From Paenibacillus sp. V4I3 (GTDB lineage: Bacteria > Bacillota > Bacilli > Paenibacillales > NBRC-103111), in NCBI RefSeq assembly GCF_030817215.1, contig NZ_JAUSZA010000001.1, positions 4,190,501 to 4,254,500 on the forward strand: a stretch of DNA of 64,000 nucleotides, written 5' to 3'. Both the position numbers and the translations under genes were made by a program. How positions within the stretch are numbered: position 1 is the first letter of the stretch; each line of letters begins with the position of its first letter. The notes under the pieces are model-generated. The model was not told where the DNA came from and ran no database searches. It worked only from the letters and a program-made list of their open reading frames with translations. This document shows, in pieces, positions 26,874 to 36,001 of this stretch.

Positions 26874-27749
26874 ATGACAAAAGGAATATTGCAGCAGAGG
26901 GTCACGGATGTCGTCATCATGTTGATCGTAGGAATCGTATTAATCGTATGTCTCGTACCTTTCCTGCATATCGTATCGATCTCATTAAGCTCAAAACAAG
27001 CCGTATTATCGAATATAGTCACGATTTTCCCGCGTGGATTCGATCTGGAGGCGTACCGTATCGTTTTTCTGGATGCCGGAATGCTTAGATCGATGGGACT
27101 GACGATCATACTCACAGTCACGTTTACTTTAATTAGTATGCTAATGAGCATCTGCGCGGCTTATCCGCTGACGAAAGAGCGGCTAAAGGGAAGAACCTTA
27201 TTTATGCTGCTGATCGTCTTCACGATGTTTTTCAGCGGGGGATTAATCCCCGAGTATTTCTTGGTGAAAGAGCTTGGACTCCTGAATAGCTTATTGGCTC
27301 TCATTGTTCCGGGCATGATTAGCGCGTTCAACCTGATTATTCTGAAAACGTTCTTTTCCACGATTCCGTCTAGCTTGGAGGAATCTGCCTATCTCGACGG
27401 TTGCTCGCATATCGGCATTCTGACGCGGATCGTGCTCCCGCTCTCACTTCCGGTACTGGCAACCTTGAGCCTCTTCTATGCAGTTTCCCGCTGGAACGGT
27501 TTCATGGATGCACTGTTTTACATCACCGATTCGCAGCTGTATCCGATTCAACTCAAGCTTTACCAAATCGTCATGAACAGCATGGTGACGGATTTGACTG
27601 CTCAGGAAGGGTCTTCGCAGACGGAGGTCGTTCCCGAAGGGCTTAAAGCGGCTAGCATCATGTTTGCAACCACGCCGATTTTGATTGTATATCCGTGGCT
27701 TCAGAGGTATTTTGTTTCCGGTGTCATGATCGGAGCAGTTAAAGGATGA
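26874..27749 (+). CDS. CUT1 sugar ABC transporter permease (YtcP-like)
   Basis: A 291-aa MalG-type permease, the second half of the import channel. Six membrane helices are visible, with PFLHIVSISLSSKQAVLSN after the first and the EAA loop ESAYLDGCSHIGILTRIVLPLS. The C-terminal PWLQRYFVSGVMIGAVKG is characteristic of this family. Start ATG at 26874 has AAGGAGG 8 bases upstream; the longer frame from 26811 overlaps the first permease. The binding-protein gene follows after 58 bases. Confidence 0.92.
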   Translation: MTKGILQQRVTDVVIMLIVGIVLIVCLVPFLHIVSISLSSKQAVLSNIVTIFPRGFDLEAYRIVFLDAGMLRSMGLTIILTVTFTLISMLMSICAAYPLTKERLKGRTLFMLLIVFTMFFSGGLIPEYFLVKELGLLNSLLALIVPGMISAFNLIILKTFFSTIPSSLEESAYLDGCSHIGILTRIVLPLSLPVLATLSLFYAVSRWNGFMDALFYITDSQLYPIQLKLYQIVMNSMVTDLTAQEGSSQTEVVPEGLKAASIMFATTPILIVYPWLQRYFVSGVMIGAVKG

Positions 27750-27807
27750 TAGCTGATCTCTTAATTGAGCTATATAATGATAATGATAAGGATAAGGGGT
27801 GCTTTAA

Positions 27808-29412
27808 ATGAAACAAACAAAAATGAAATGGATCGGTTTATCGGTAGCAGCATGCTTGCTGACCGGATCGTTAGCCGCTTGCTCAAGCCCTGCGAAGGAG
27901 AGTGCATCGGGAGGCGCTTCCAGCAGTACCGTGCCTAAGGAAGCAGTGACACTGAAGGTCGAAATGTTCGACCGAGGTAATACGCCTTCCGGCGCCGGGC
28001 CTGTGGACAATAACTATTGGACGCAGTGGATTCAGAAAGAATTCGGCGATAAAAACAACATCAAGCTGCAATTCATTCCGGTGCCACGCAATCAGGAGGT
28101 CGATAAGCTGAACGTGCTCATGACGACCGGTGATGCTCCTGACATCGTGTTTACGTATGATATGAATACCATTTTCAACTATGTGAAAAGCGGCGGTTTG
28201 ACTGACCTTGGCAAGCTGGTTGACGAGCATGGACCAAACCTGAAAAAGTTCCTCGGCCAAGAAACGCTCGCCTATGGCGTGTTCAGCAGCAAGCAGTACA
28301 CCATTCCCGCGAAGCGGACGCTGCAGTTCGCCCATGCCTCGATGATCCGCAAGGATTGGTTGGATAAGTTAGGGCTGCCAGTACCGAAAACGAAGGAAGA
28401 ATTTTACGCTGCGATGAAAATGTTTAAGGAAAAGGATCCGGGAAAAACCGGAGGCAAGGTCGTGCCTTACGGTTTCGCTGCGATGAACGGAAGCAACTAC
28501 GTTAGCTCATCTCAGTTCTTGGGCTCCTTCATTAAAAAGACGTCGGAGGAGGATTTCTTTGCTTTTAAACCCTCCTGGTCTGATATACTAATGCCAGGTT
28601 ATAAAGACGGCGTTCAATTTTTAAACAAAATGAATCAAGAAGGTCTCATTAGTCCTGATTTTGCGCTCGATAAAGATATGAAAAAGTTTGAGGCCGATGT
28701 GGCTAATGGTTATGTTGGAGCATTTACATCGATTGCCGCGCATCAGAACCTGATGCTGCCCGGTAACGTTTTCGATACAATGAAGAAGAATGTTCCGGGA
28801 GCTGAGTATATCTCAATGGATGCGTTCACGAACGAAGAAGGCAAACGTCCGAAACAAATTTATGAACCAACCGGACTCCATATGATGATTCCAAAATCAA
28901 GCAAGCACGCCGTTGAGGCCATTAAATATTTAGACTGGATGTCCCAAAATGACGTGCTGTTCAAGTTGTCGAATGGGGTTGAAGGCCAGCACTATACGAT
29001 GGAAAACAGCTTTCCGAAGCCAATCACGACGGATGAAGCTAAGAAGACGTTCTACAATAACGCGGATATCGCGATTGTCGTGAACGGTAAGGATTTCAGC
29101 AGCAAAGAGAAAAATATCGAGGTCGCAGCGCTGACTTATTCGAACTACAAGGAGCTTGCTAAGCAAAATATTATCAATGCACTGGTAGATGGTTATACTC
29201 TGCCGAGATTCGACCGTCCGATCGACGCGGACATCAAGTACGGCAAAACACTTGAAGCGAAGGCGCAGGAGACAGTCGTTAAAAGTATCTTGGCTAAGCC
29301 AGCGGATTTCAATAAAATATTTGACGATGGTGTGGCTGAGTATTTAAAAATCGGCGGACAGCAGGTCGTTGATGAGCGGAAAGCGGCTTACAAGGAAATG
29401 AAGAAAAAGTAA
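27808..29412 (+). CDS. Extracellular solute-binding lipoprotein (LipO/LplA-like)
   Basis: A 534-aa substrate receptor of the CUT1 importer, tethered outside the membrane. The signal peptide MKQTKMKWIGLSVAACLLTG ends in the lipobox LAAC, with Cys about residue 25. It is larger than maltose-type receptors, as is normal for the LplA subgroup that pairs with LplB/YtcP. Typical phrases are LMTTGDAPDIVFTYD and SGGLTDLGKLVDEHGPNLKK near the N-lobe. A hairpin after the stop lowers transcription into the regulator gene, a common arrangement. The bound sugar is unknown. Confidence 0.92.
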   Translation: MKQTKMKWIGLSVAACLLTGSLAACSSPAKESASGGASSSTVPKEAVTLKVEMFDRGNTPSGAGPVDNNYWTQWIQKEFGDKNNIKLQFIPVPRNQEVDKLNVLMTTGDAPDIVFTYDMNTIFNYVKSGGLTDLGKLVDEHGPNLKKFLGQETLAYGVFSSKQYTIPAKRTLQFAHASMIRKDWLDKLGLPVPKTKEEFYAAMKMFKEKDPGKTGGKVVPYGFAAMNGSNYVSSSQFLGSFIKKTSEEDFFAFKPSWSDILMPGYKDGVQFLNKMNQEGLISPDFALDKDMKKFEADVANGYVGAFTSIAAHQNLMLPGNVFDTMKKNVPGAEYISMDAFTNEEGKRPKQIYEPTGLHMMIPKSSKHAVEAIKYLDWMSQNDVLFKLSNGVEGQHYTMENSFPKPITTDEAKKTFYNNADIAIVVNGKDFSSKEKNIEVAALTYSNYKELAKQNIINALVDGYTLPRFDRPIDADIKYGKTLEAKAQETVVKSILAKPADFNKIFDDGVAEYLKIGGQQVVDERKAAYKEMKKK

Positions 29413-29424
29413 CAGATGGCAAGT

Positions 29425-29455
29425 CAAACCCCTAACTAATTCAAGGGGTTTGTCT
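29425..29455 (+). terminator. Hairpin between binding protein and regulator
   Basis: CAAACCCCT and AGGGGTTTG form a 9-bp stem. The T run is weak, so this is likely an attenuator or 3'-end stabiliser rather than a full stop. Confidence 0.55.
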
Positions 29456-29482
29456 ACATTTTCAAGGGCAGGAGGCGAGACA

Positions 29483-31693
29483 ATGAAAACGAACAATTAC
29501 AACACGAGGATGCTGCTTTCGTATCTCCCCATCCTGTTCTTGACGATCAGTGCCCTGATTTTCATTTTTTTCGCGATGATGAATGAATTGAACGTCCGCA
29601 ATGCGATAAAGGCGAACAAGATAACCACTGAATATATGGCTAACATGTTGGATAGCACACTAAAAAGCATTGACGTCGATTCGCGTAAACTGATCCAGAC
29701 AAGCGTGGAACTGCAGCAATTTCTGGATGGGCCACCGGACCGGATGCTGGATTTCGCCGCTTCCAATGCACTTAGCGGTTTGATGGTCCAGTACAGTTTT
29801 ATCGATTCGATCTATTTGTATCGGGCAAAGGACCGGAGAGTACTCGATCAAAGCACTCTCCGTCTGATCGAAGAGTTTCCTGACCGCTCGTATGTTCAAA
29901 AAGCTTTGGAGCGGCCTATCAACGGCAATTGGACTTCCCCACGAAGCAAGGAGGGAGAACAGAGTGCGGATGCTGGAGGGAAGGTCGTCTCATTGGGAAG
30001 GAACATTCCACTCGATACAGGGAGCCTCGGATACTTGGTCATTAATGTTCGGGTTACCTCCATTGAAAAGTTTATGGATCAGATGGTTGACCGAAAGGTA
30101 ACGGAAGCGCAGTTGTTCGACGCGGGGGGGAAACCGTTCTTTCAAGAGAGTCAAGAATCTTCGGTAGAGCAAGGGCTGCATGCCGGTATCGTTTCAGATT
30201 ATACGGGCTGGACGTACCGGACGGTCATCAAGGGCGGTAGGCTGTTCAGCATTCTTTTTCAGGGGGGTGTCATGTGGATCATGCTGGGTCTCGGCGCCAT
30301 CGTGTTCGCCATTGGCTCCACGTTCTATGTGACTCGCCGCAGCTACAAGCCAATTGAAGCGATCATCCATCGGATTAACCGGTTTTCATCGACCGTAAAA
30401 GAAAACGAGCTCAGGGAAGATAAGAACGAATTCGCTTTCATCGATCAGGCGATTGAGAAGCTCATCACCAACAATATGGAGTTTCAGGAAAAACAGCAGG
30501 AACATCTATTTATTCGTCGACAGCAATTTCTGCAGAGCCTCTTGAGCGGAGATTATGTAGCGGATGGGAAAACGTGGGAGCAGGAAAGGCATCACTTTGG
30601 ACTCTCGGATGGTCGTTTTATCGTGGCTCTGCTGGAGATCGATCACTATGTTCAATTTGGATTGACATATAATCAGAAGGATCAGTCCTTATTCAAGTTT
30701 GTTGTCAGCAGCGTAGCGGTTGAAATCGCTCAGCAAATCAGCCAGCAGGTCATTGTCGAGTGGATCACCAAAAATCAGCTCATACTTCTGCTTAACTCCG
30801 GCAGCGGAAACGATCTTGAGCATTACTTGCTTAAGCTGTCCGAGCAAATACGCGCTTGGATTGAATCTCATTTGGACTTCACGGTAACTATTGGCATTGG
30901 AACAGCGGTTGAAGAGGTGGCTGGCATCAGCCGTTCTTTCGAGGAGGCGGCGGAGGCGGTAAGTCATAAGGTTACGCTCGGCGTCAATCAGATCATCGAT
31001 GCGGTAGAAGTCAAGGGAAATACGTCCGGCGAGTGGTTCCTATATCTGCAGTTGATGCAGAACGCCGTTCGTCATCTTCGAATGGGCGAATTGGAATGGA
31101 AAAACGACTTTGAGCGGTTGTTTAGCAACATGGTTGTGCATAGGCTGCAAAAGGACGATGTCGATCGATTGCTCCATTATTTCATTTTTCATTTGGAACG
31201 GGAGCTCGAAGGTTGGTTACCTGAAGCAGCGAAGTTTTGGAAGCAAACTGTAAAGCCTGAATTGCTTGAAACGCTCGATAAAAACGACACGTTGGCAGAG
31301 TTGGAGGATTGTTTTTGCCTTACGTTTGAGCAATTGACGGACCATCTTCTAGTGGCTGGACAAAATCGCAGGCACAACGTTCTGATGAAGGAGATTCGGG
31401 ATTACATAGCTGAGCATTTTACGGATCCTAACCTTTCGCTCACGCTGCTTAGCGACCTGTTTCAAGTCAATCCGAAATATTTAAGCCAATTGTTTAAAGA
31501 GGAAATCGGCGAAAATTTCAGTGATTTCGTGATCACGCTGCGAATCAACTACGCCAAAAAGCTGCTGAAGGAAACAAACGAGACCGTGCAGGATATATCT
31601 GAAAAAACAGGTTATGCCAATGCCATTTCGTTTAGCCGTATCTTTAAAAAGATGGTTGGGATCTCGCCGGGGCAATACCGGGAGTCATCCTAA
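29483..31693 (+). CDS. Membrane-spanning AraC-family transcriptional regulator
   Basis: A 736-aa one-component sensor. A first membrane helix (about residues 13-33, LPILFLTISALIFIFFAMM) and a second (about 262-285, IMLGLGAIVFAIGSTFYV) flank an extracytoplasmic sensor domain. A linker and GGDEF-degenerate-like middle region follow. The C-terminal two HTH units carry LTLLSDLFQVNPKYLSQLFKEE and VQDISEKTGYANAISFSRIFKKMVGISPGQYR, the AraC hallmark. It probably senses a sugar outside the cell and activates the promoters at 21091 and 25787. GGAGG lies 7-8 bases before ATG at 29483. Confidence 0.9.
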   Translation: MKTNNYNTRMLLSYLPILFLTISALIFIFFAMMNELNVRNAIKANKITTEYMANMLDSTLKSIDVDSRKLIQTSVELQQFLDGPPDRMLDFAASNALSGLMVQYSFIDSIYLYRAKDRRVLDQSTLRLIEEFPDRSYVQKALERPINGNWTSPRSKEGEQSADAGGKVVSLGRNIPLDTGSLGYLVINVRVTSIEKFMDQMVDRKVTEAQLFDAGGKPFFQESQESSVEQGLHAGIVSDYTGWTYRTVIKGGRLFSILFQGGVMWIMLGLGAIVFAIGSTFYVTRRSYKPIEAIIHRINRFSSTVKENELREDKNEFAFIDQAIEKLITNNMEFQEKQQEHLFIRRQQFLQSLLSGDYVADGKTWEQERHHFGLSDGRFIVALLEIDHYVQFGLTYNQKDQSLFKFVVSSVAVEIAQQISQQVIVEWITKNQLILLLNSGSGNDLEHYLLKLSEQIRAWIESHLDFTVTIGIGTAVEEVAGISRSFEEAAEAVSHKVTLGVNQIIDAVEVKGNTSGEWFLYLQLMQNAVRHLRMGELEWKNDFERLFSNMVVHRLQKDDVDRLLHYFIFHLERELEGWLPEAAKFWKQTVKPELLETLDKNDTLAELEDCFCLTFEQLTDHLLVAGQNRRHNVLMKEIRDYIAEHFTDPNLSLTLLSDLFQVNPKYLSQLFKEEIGENFSDFVITLRINYAKKLLKETNETVQDISEKTGYANAISFSRIFKKMVGISPGQYRESS

Positions 31694-31720
31694 TGCGTAC
31701 GAAGGAAAGGAGCATGAAAA

Positions 31721-33814
31721 GTGGAGGGAAAGAAGGTAAATCAATTGCGGCTCAGCAGGGAAATCCGTATTCAGGTTTCTGAGTCGCTAAGTTCCCCGGT
31801 GGAGCATGCGCTGCGTTTCCTGCTAAGAGATTGGTCAAACGTTATGCAGGCGGTTCCATTTCTGACAACGCAGGTGGAGGAGGCTGTGGACCTTATCATC
31901 CGTTATGCTAGAGCGGAAGATGGCTGGGAGAACCGACCCGAAGCTTATGGCTTTCGGTTCCGTGGCGCCGATGGTCAGCAGACACATATGGAGATCATTG
32001 GAGTCGACGATCTGGGACTTATTTACGGCATTCTGGAGTTTAGCAGGCGATATTTAGGCATCGACCCGTTTTGGTTTTGGGCGGATCAGCCGATCAACAA
32101 GCTGCCCGAGCTTATTATCCCCATTGAGGATTACAATTCGCCTTTGCCTGTGATCAGATTCCGGGGCTGGTTCGTCAATGATGAGGTAAACCTCATCGGA
32201 TGGAAGGAGCCGTATCCGCCTTCCCGTGAGGTGTGGGAGCCTGTTTTCGAGGCGCTGCTTCGCTGCGGGGGCAACATGGTCATTCCAGGAACGGATTTAC
32301 CGAAGAGCGGCGTTCATGCCGAAGTTGCCGCTGAGATGGGCTTGTGGGTGACGCATCACCATGCCGAGCCGCTAGGGGCGGAGATGTTCCTGCGCGCGTA
32401 TCCCGGACGGATCGCCAGTTACCAGCAGGAGCCAGAGCTGTTCGAAGCATTATGGCAGCAGGCGATCGATAAGCAAAAGGATAAAAACATCGTCTGGGTA
32501 CTTTCATTCCGTGGGCAGGGCGACAGGCCGTTCTGGGAAAACGATCCTTCGTTTGATACGTCGGAAAAGCGCGGAGCGATGATCAGCAGGGTTGTCCAAA
32601 GGCAATACGATATGATCGGCGCTTCGGTAGAACGGCCGGTCTGTTGCGTGGCACTGTATGGGGAAATAGCGGAGCTATATAAAGGCGGCTATATTGACCT
32701 GCCGGAAGATGTGATCAAAATATGGGCGGATAACGGCTATGGCAAAATGGTTTCACGAAGACATGGCAGTATCAATCTCAGGGTGCCAGCGCTGCCTGAG
32801 CCGAGGGATACTGGAAAGCACGGCATCTATTATCACGTCACGTTTCATGACCTGCAGGCATCGAATCACCTGACGATGTTCCCAGGTTCGGCATCATTTA
32901 TCAAGGAAGAAGTGGAGCAAGCGATCAAGGCTGGAGCAAACGAATATGTTCTGCTTAACTGTGGCAACATCCGTCCACATGTCTATATGTTGGATTTGAT
33001 TCGAGAGCTGTGGTCAAAGGGGATGGTAGATACCCGTAAGCATTTGAATGAATTTGTCTGCAGGTATTTTCCCTCCCATCATGAGGAAATCGCTGAGCTG
33101 TACCGCTCGTATACGGAAGCAGCCATTCCATACGGCCCTCACGGGGATGATTTGGCGGGGGACGAGTTCTACCATCATCCTGCTAGGAAAATCGTCGGGC
33201 ACTGGCTTCAGGGGAAGGGGCAGCAATCCCATCGAGGCTTAGTTTGGGCTACAGGAGAGGTACCATTTATCCAGCAGGTCTCTTTCTTTAAGAAGTGCTG
33301 CGAAGAGGGACTGGAAGGCTGGAATCAATGGCTGCACCGATGCGACGAGCTCTTGTCCAAGCTGAACAATGCGGAGGACCGACAGCGTGTCATCGATCAG
33401 CTTCGCTTTCACGGAATTCTGAACCGCACAGGCTGCGAGGGCTTCCTCTGGTTGTGCCGTGCGTACGAGGCGTACGTTGAGGGGCAGTATCCGCAGGCGT
33501 TTGTATATGCGTCACAGTCCATGTGGTGCTATCAAGAGGGAATTCAGGCGCTGCGGGAATCGGAGCAGGGCAAATGGGAAAACTTTTACAAGGCCGATTG
33601 GCTGACCAACATCGAGAGTACGGTCCAAAATGTGGACACGTTAAGACGGTTTCTTCGGATGCATGGAGATAGTCCGGACTTTTTCTTATGGTATAAGGAA
33701 TTCCTCATGCCTGAAACGGAAAAACATATTTATTTGGAAAATACGCACCGTAATCCGCTCTCAGACGACGAACTGGCCGCCAAATTAAAGCGAAAATTTA
33801 GCGAATCATTTTAG
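31721..33814 (+). CDS. GH115-like alpha-glucuronidase
   Basis: A 697-aa protein without signal peptide, so cytoplasmic. The N-terminal domain includes GLIYGILEFSRRYLGIDPFWFWAD, then FRGWFVNDEVNLIGW. The barrel has NMVIPGTD, THHHAEPLG, VLSFRGQGDRPFW, CVALYGEIAELYKGG, IIKIWADNGYGK-type and YYHVTFHD segments, matching the order seen in GH115 xylan/arabinogalactan alpha-1,2-glucuronidases. It is shorter than most GH115 enzymes and lacks the usual C-terminal sandwich domain. GTG start with AAAGGAG 8 bases upstream. It would remove glucuronic acid from imported oligosaccharides. Family assignment is by pattern, not by search. Confidence 0.75.
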   Translation: MEGKKVNQLRLSREIRIQVSESLSSPVEHALRFLLRDWSNVMQAVPFLTTQVEEAVDLIIRYARAEDGWENRPEAYGFRFRGADGQQTHMEIIGVDDLGLIYGILEFSRRYLGIDPFWFWADQPINKLPELIIPIEDYNSPLPVIRFRGWFVNDEVNLIGWKEPYPPSREVWEPVFEALLRCGGNMVIPGTDLPKSGVHAEVAAEMGLWVTHHHAEPLGAEMFLRAYPGRIASYQQEPELFEALWQQAIDKQKDKNIVWVLSFRGQGDRPFWENDPSFDTSEKRGAMISRVVQRQYDMIGASVERPVCCVALYGEIAELYKGGYIDLPEDVIKIWADNGYGKMVSRRHGSINLRVPALPEPRDTGKHGIYYHVTFHDLQASNHLTMFPGSASFIKEEVEQAIKAGANEYVLLNCGNIRPHVYMLDLIRELWSKGMVDTRKHLNEFVCRYFPSHHEEIAELYRSYTEAAIPYGPHGDDLAGDEFYHHPARKIVGHWLQGKGQQSHRGLVWATGEVPFIQQVSFFKKCCEEGLEGWNQWLHRCDELLSKLNNAEDRQRVIDQLRFHGILNRTGCEGFLWLCRAYEAYVEGQYPQAFVYASQSMWCYQEGIQALRESEQGKWENFYKADWLTNIESTVQNVDTLRRFLRMHGDSPDFFLWYKEFLMPETEKHIYLENTHRNPLSDDELAAKLKRKFSESF

Positions 33815-33833
33815 GTGATTTTTCTTAGTTAAT

Positions 33834-33865
33834 GGCAGCCCTATAATGGGCTGCCAATTATTTTT
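33834..33865 (+). terminator. Terminator after the GH115-like gene
   Basis: A perfect 8-bp stem GGCAGCCC/GGGCTGCC around TATAAT, followed by AATTATTTTT. Confidence 0.8.
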
Positions 33866-33996
33866 AGGTCGGTTGAAGCAAGTGTACGGGCAGGGACTCC
33901 AAACTCGAAGTCATCCAGCTTTTTTTTGTTTATGGGAAAAGTTAAGAATTAATATAAAAAGAACTGAAATAAACCTACTCCAATCAAAGAGGTGTA

Positions 33997-34005
33997 TGGT
34001 AGAAT
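33997..34005 (+). promoter_or_regulatory. Extended -10 promoter of the sensor kinase gene
   Basis: TGGTAGAAT carries the TGn extension and a 5/6 -10 hexamer (34000-34005), about 47 bases before the ATG. No -35 is evident. Confidence 0.4.
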
Positions 34006-34051
34006 ATTCCCAATCCTGGTTGATACGTTTAGTGGAGGGTAGGTCAGTCTC

Positions 34052-35887
34052 ATGCGTGGAAGTAATCTATGGGTGGTTTTCGGGAAAATCCGATCCTTAT
34101 TTTCCAAAATCCGAATCATGCTTCTCTTCAGTTATTTCATTATTATTCTTATATGCATAGCATCGGTAGGAGCTATTTCCTTCTATATTTCTTATCGCTC
34201 CGTGTTGGAGCAGGTAGAGTCGTCAAGTTTTCAAATCGTTCGACAAATAGAAAAAAACATGGATAATGATTTTCAAAACAAACGGAACCTTCTGCTGGCC
34301 CCTTATTACAGTACGGAATATATAGATGGGATTAATGCTTATGCGACAATGGATGAACAGGATCAATTCCAGTTTAGGCAAAAGCTTGAAAACTTATTTC
34401 TGAAAAGCTTCAACATCACACCAATCAGGGATTTTATCCGATTTCAAATTTATTACAGTAACGGAGAAATGTTGAATGCATCGGATAATCAGAAGTCTTG
34501 GAATGCCGAAGAAGTGCAGCAATCCGACTGGTTCCGCAAGACGGTAGACAATGATGGCCGTGTGCATTTTAACGGTCCGACTAAGGAAGCGATTTCTGGA
34601 AGCGATAATACCGCTTATTCATCGTCCATTTTAATTCGAGATTTTGCTAATCCCGACTATTTTATTGTTGTACGCGCGGAATACAATGCTGAATTGTTTC
34701 ATCTAATTGGTCAGAATGATAGTCTTTCCACGAACAGCAAATTGCTTGTTTTAGATCAAAATAATCAACCCATATACGCCTCTTTTGAGCAGTCTGAGCC
34801 TGTTCTCCCTAAAGAGATACTATCACGTATCACAAACGGCAGTGGAAAGTTCTGGTATGGTGGCGAGCAGGACAACTTGCTTGTTACGTATACACAGTCG
34901 GATTATTCCAATTGGAAAGTCGTACTTGTTATGCCTAAGAAGGAAATATTCGGTTCTCTGGATCGAATCAAAACGGCAACACTACTTACAGCGCTGATAG
35001 CCTTTTTAGTCACTATTTTTATTTCCTTTTTGTTCGGACAACGAATTACTAATCCAATACTGGACTTATATAAAACGATCAATCGAGTGAAAAGAGGCGA
35101 CTTCTCGGTTCGTGTCCAAGTTACGAGAAGCGATGAAATCGGAAGAATCGCGATGAACTTTAATGACATGCAGGTAGAACTTCAAAAGCTAATAGAATCC
35201 AAATATATATACCAAATTAAGCTTCAGCAAGTCGAGCTTGCTATGCTCTATTCACAAATTAATCCGCATTTTCTATACAATACGTTAGATAGCATTAAGG
35301 CAATGGCCGATTATTACGAGGTCGAGAAAATCGGAGACATGGCTCAGTCACTAGCAGATATGTTCCGCTACAATATCAAAAATAAGGATGAAATGGTTAC
35401 CCTACGTGAAGAGTTGGAACAAATTGATTCTTATATGAAGATTCAGGGAATCCGTTTCGAGGACAAAATTACCTATATCCAGGAAATTGAGGACGAGTTG
35501 CTCGATTACCCGCTGTTGAAAATGACGCTGCAGCCTATTGTGGAGAATGCCGTGTTCCATGGCGTGGAGCCGAAGATTGGGAAAAGCACGATTCGATTGA
35601 TTGCTCACAAAGAAGGTGAATCTTTACTCATTACAGTAAGTGATGATGGGGTCGGTATTTCGGCAGAGAGACTGAAGGCGTTGAGAAACGAGCTGAAAAA
35701 GCAGCGATTGTCAGAAGATATGCCTGTTTCTGCTGCGGGCGGAGGCATTGGTATTCGCAATGTGTACGCCAGGTATGCAATCCGTTTAGGCGAGCAATTC
35801 GAATGTAAAATAGAGAGTGAAGCGGGAAAAGGGACCCGTGTAACCCTCATGATTTCATCATGGAACTTGTTGAGGACGAATAATTAA
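34052..35887 (+). CDS. Sensor histidine kinase, YesM-like
   Basis: A 611-aa two-component sensor. Membrane helix 1 (about residues 23-45, MLLFSYFIIILICIASVGAI) and helix 2 (about 305-327, TALIAFLVTIFISFLFG) flank a Cache-like extracellular domain. A HAMP linker (RITNPILDLYKTINRVKRGDF) follows. The His_kinase domain holds the phosphoacceptor in INPHFLYNTLDSIKAM, and the HATPase has LQPIVENAVFHGV and SDDGVGIS. The ribosome site GGAGGG is 12 bases upstream, a little far. Its partner is surely the response regulator at 39113, with the importer between them. Confidence 0.93.
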   Translation: MRGSNLWVVFGKIRSLFSKIRIMLLFSYFIIILICIASVGAISFYISYRSVLEQVESSSFQIVRQIEKNMDNDFQNKRNLLLAPYYSTEYIDGINAYATMDEQDQFQFRQKLENLFLKSFNITPIRDFIRFQIYYSNGEMLNASDNQKSWNAEEVQQSDWFRKTVDNDGRVHFNGPTKEAISGSDNTAYSSSILIRDFANPDYFIVVRAEYNAELFHLIGQNDSLSTNSKLLVLDQNNQPIYASFEQSEPVLPKEILSRITNGSGKFWYGGEQDNLLVTYTQSDYSNWKVVLVMPKKEIFGSLDRIKTATLLTALIAFLVTIFISFLFGQRITNPILDLYKTINRVKRGDFSVRVQVTRSDEIGRIAMNFNDMQVELQKLIESKYIYQIKLQQVELAMLYSQINPHFLYNTLDSIKAMADYYEVEKIGDMAQSLADMFRYNIKNKDEMVTLREELEQIDSYMKIQGIRFEDKITYIQEIEDELLDYPLLKMTLQPIVENAVFHGVEPKIGKSTIRLIAHKEGESLLITVSDDGVGISAERLKALRNELKKQRLSEDMPVSAAGGGIGIRNVYARYAIRLGEQFECKIESEAGKGTRVTLMISSWNLLRTNN

Positions 35888-35942
35888 AACTCTCAGGGTA
35901 AGAAAATTAAACATTTTTAGTCGAAATCGTGAATAGTGTCAT

Positions 35943-35962
35943 GGAAAGCGTTTTCATATAAT
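35943..35962 (+). promoter_or_regulatory. cre-like CcpA site abutting a TATAAT promoter
   Basis: GGAAAGCGTTTTCA (35943-35956) agrees with the catabolite-repression consensus TGNAANCGNWWNCA at 13 of 14 positions. It lies directly against a perfect -10 TATAAT (35957-35962); the -35 is poor. Binding of CcpA here would block the operon starting at 36002 when preferred sugars are present. Confidence 0.6.
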
Positions 35963-36001
35963 TATCTTGTAAGCGATTCCTAAAGGAGGGTACTACAAAA
36001 A

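Noticed and set aside
27773-27798. GATAAT/GATAAG repeats before the binding-protein gene as a Fur box
   Set aside because: Only about 14 of 19 positions fit the consensus and the second half has no inverted symmetry. The gene is a sugar receptor, so iron control is not expected.
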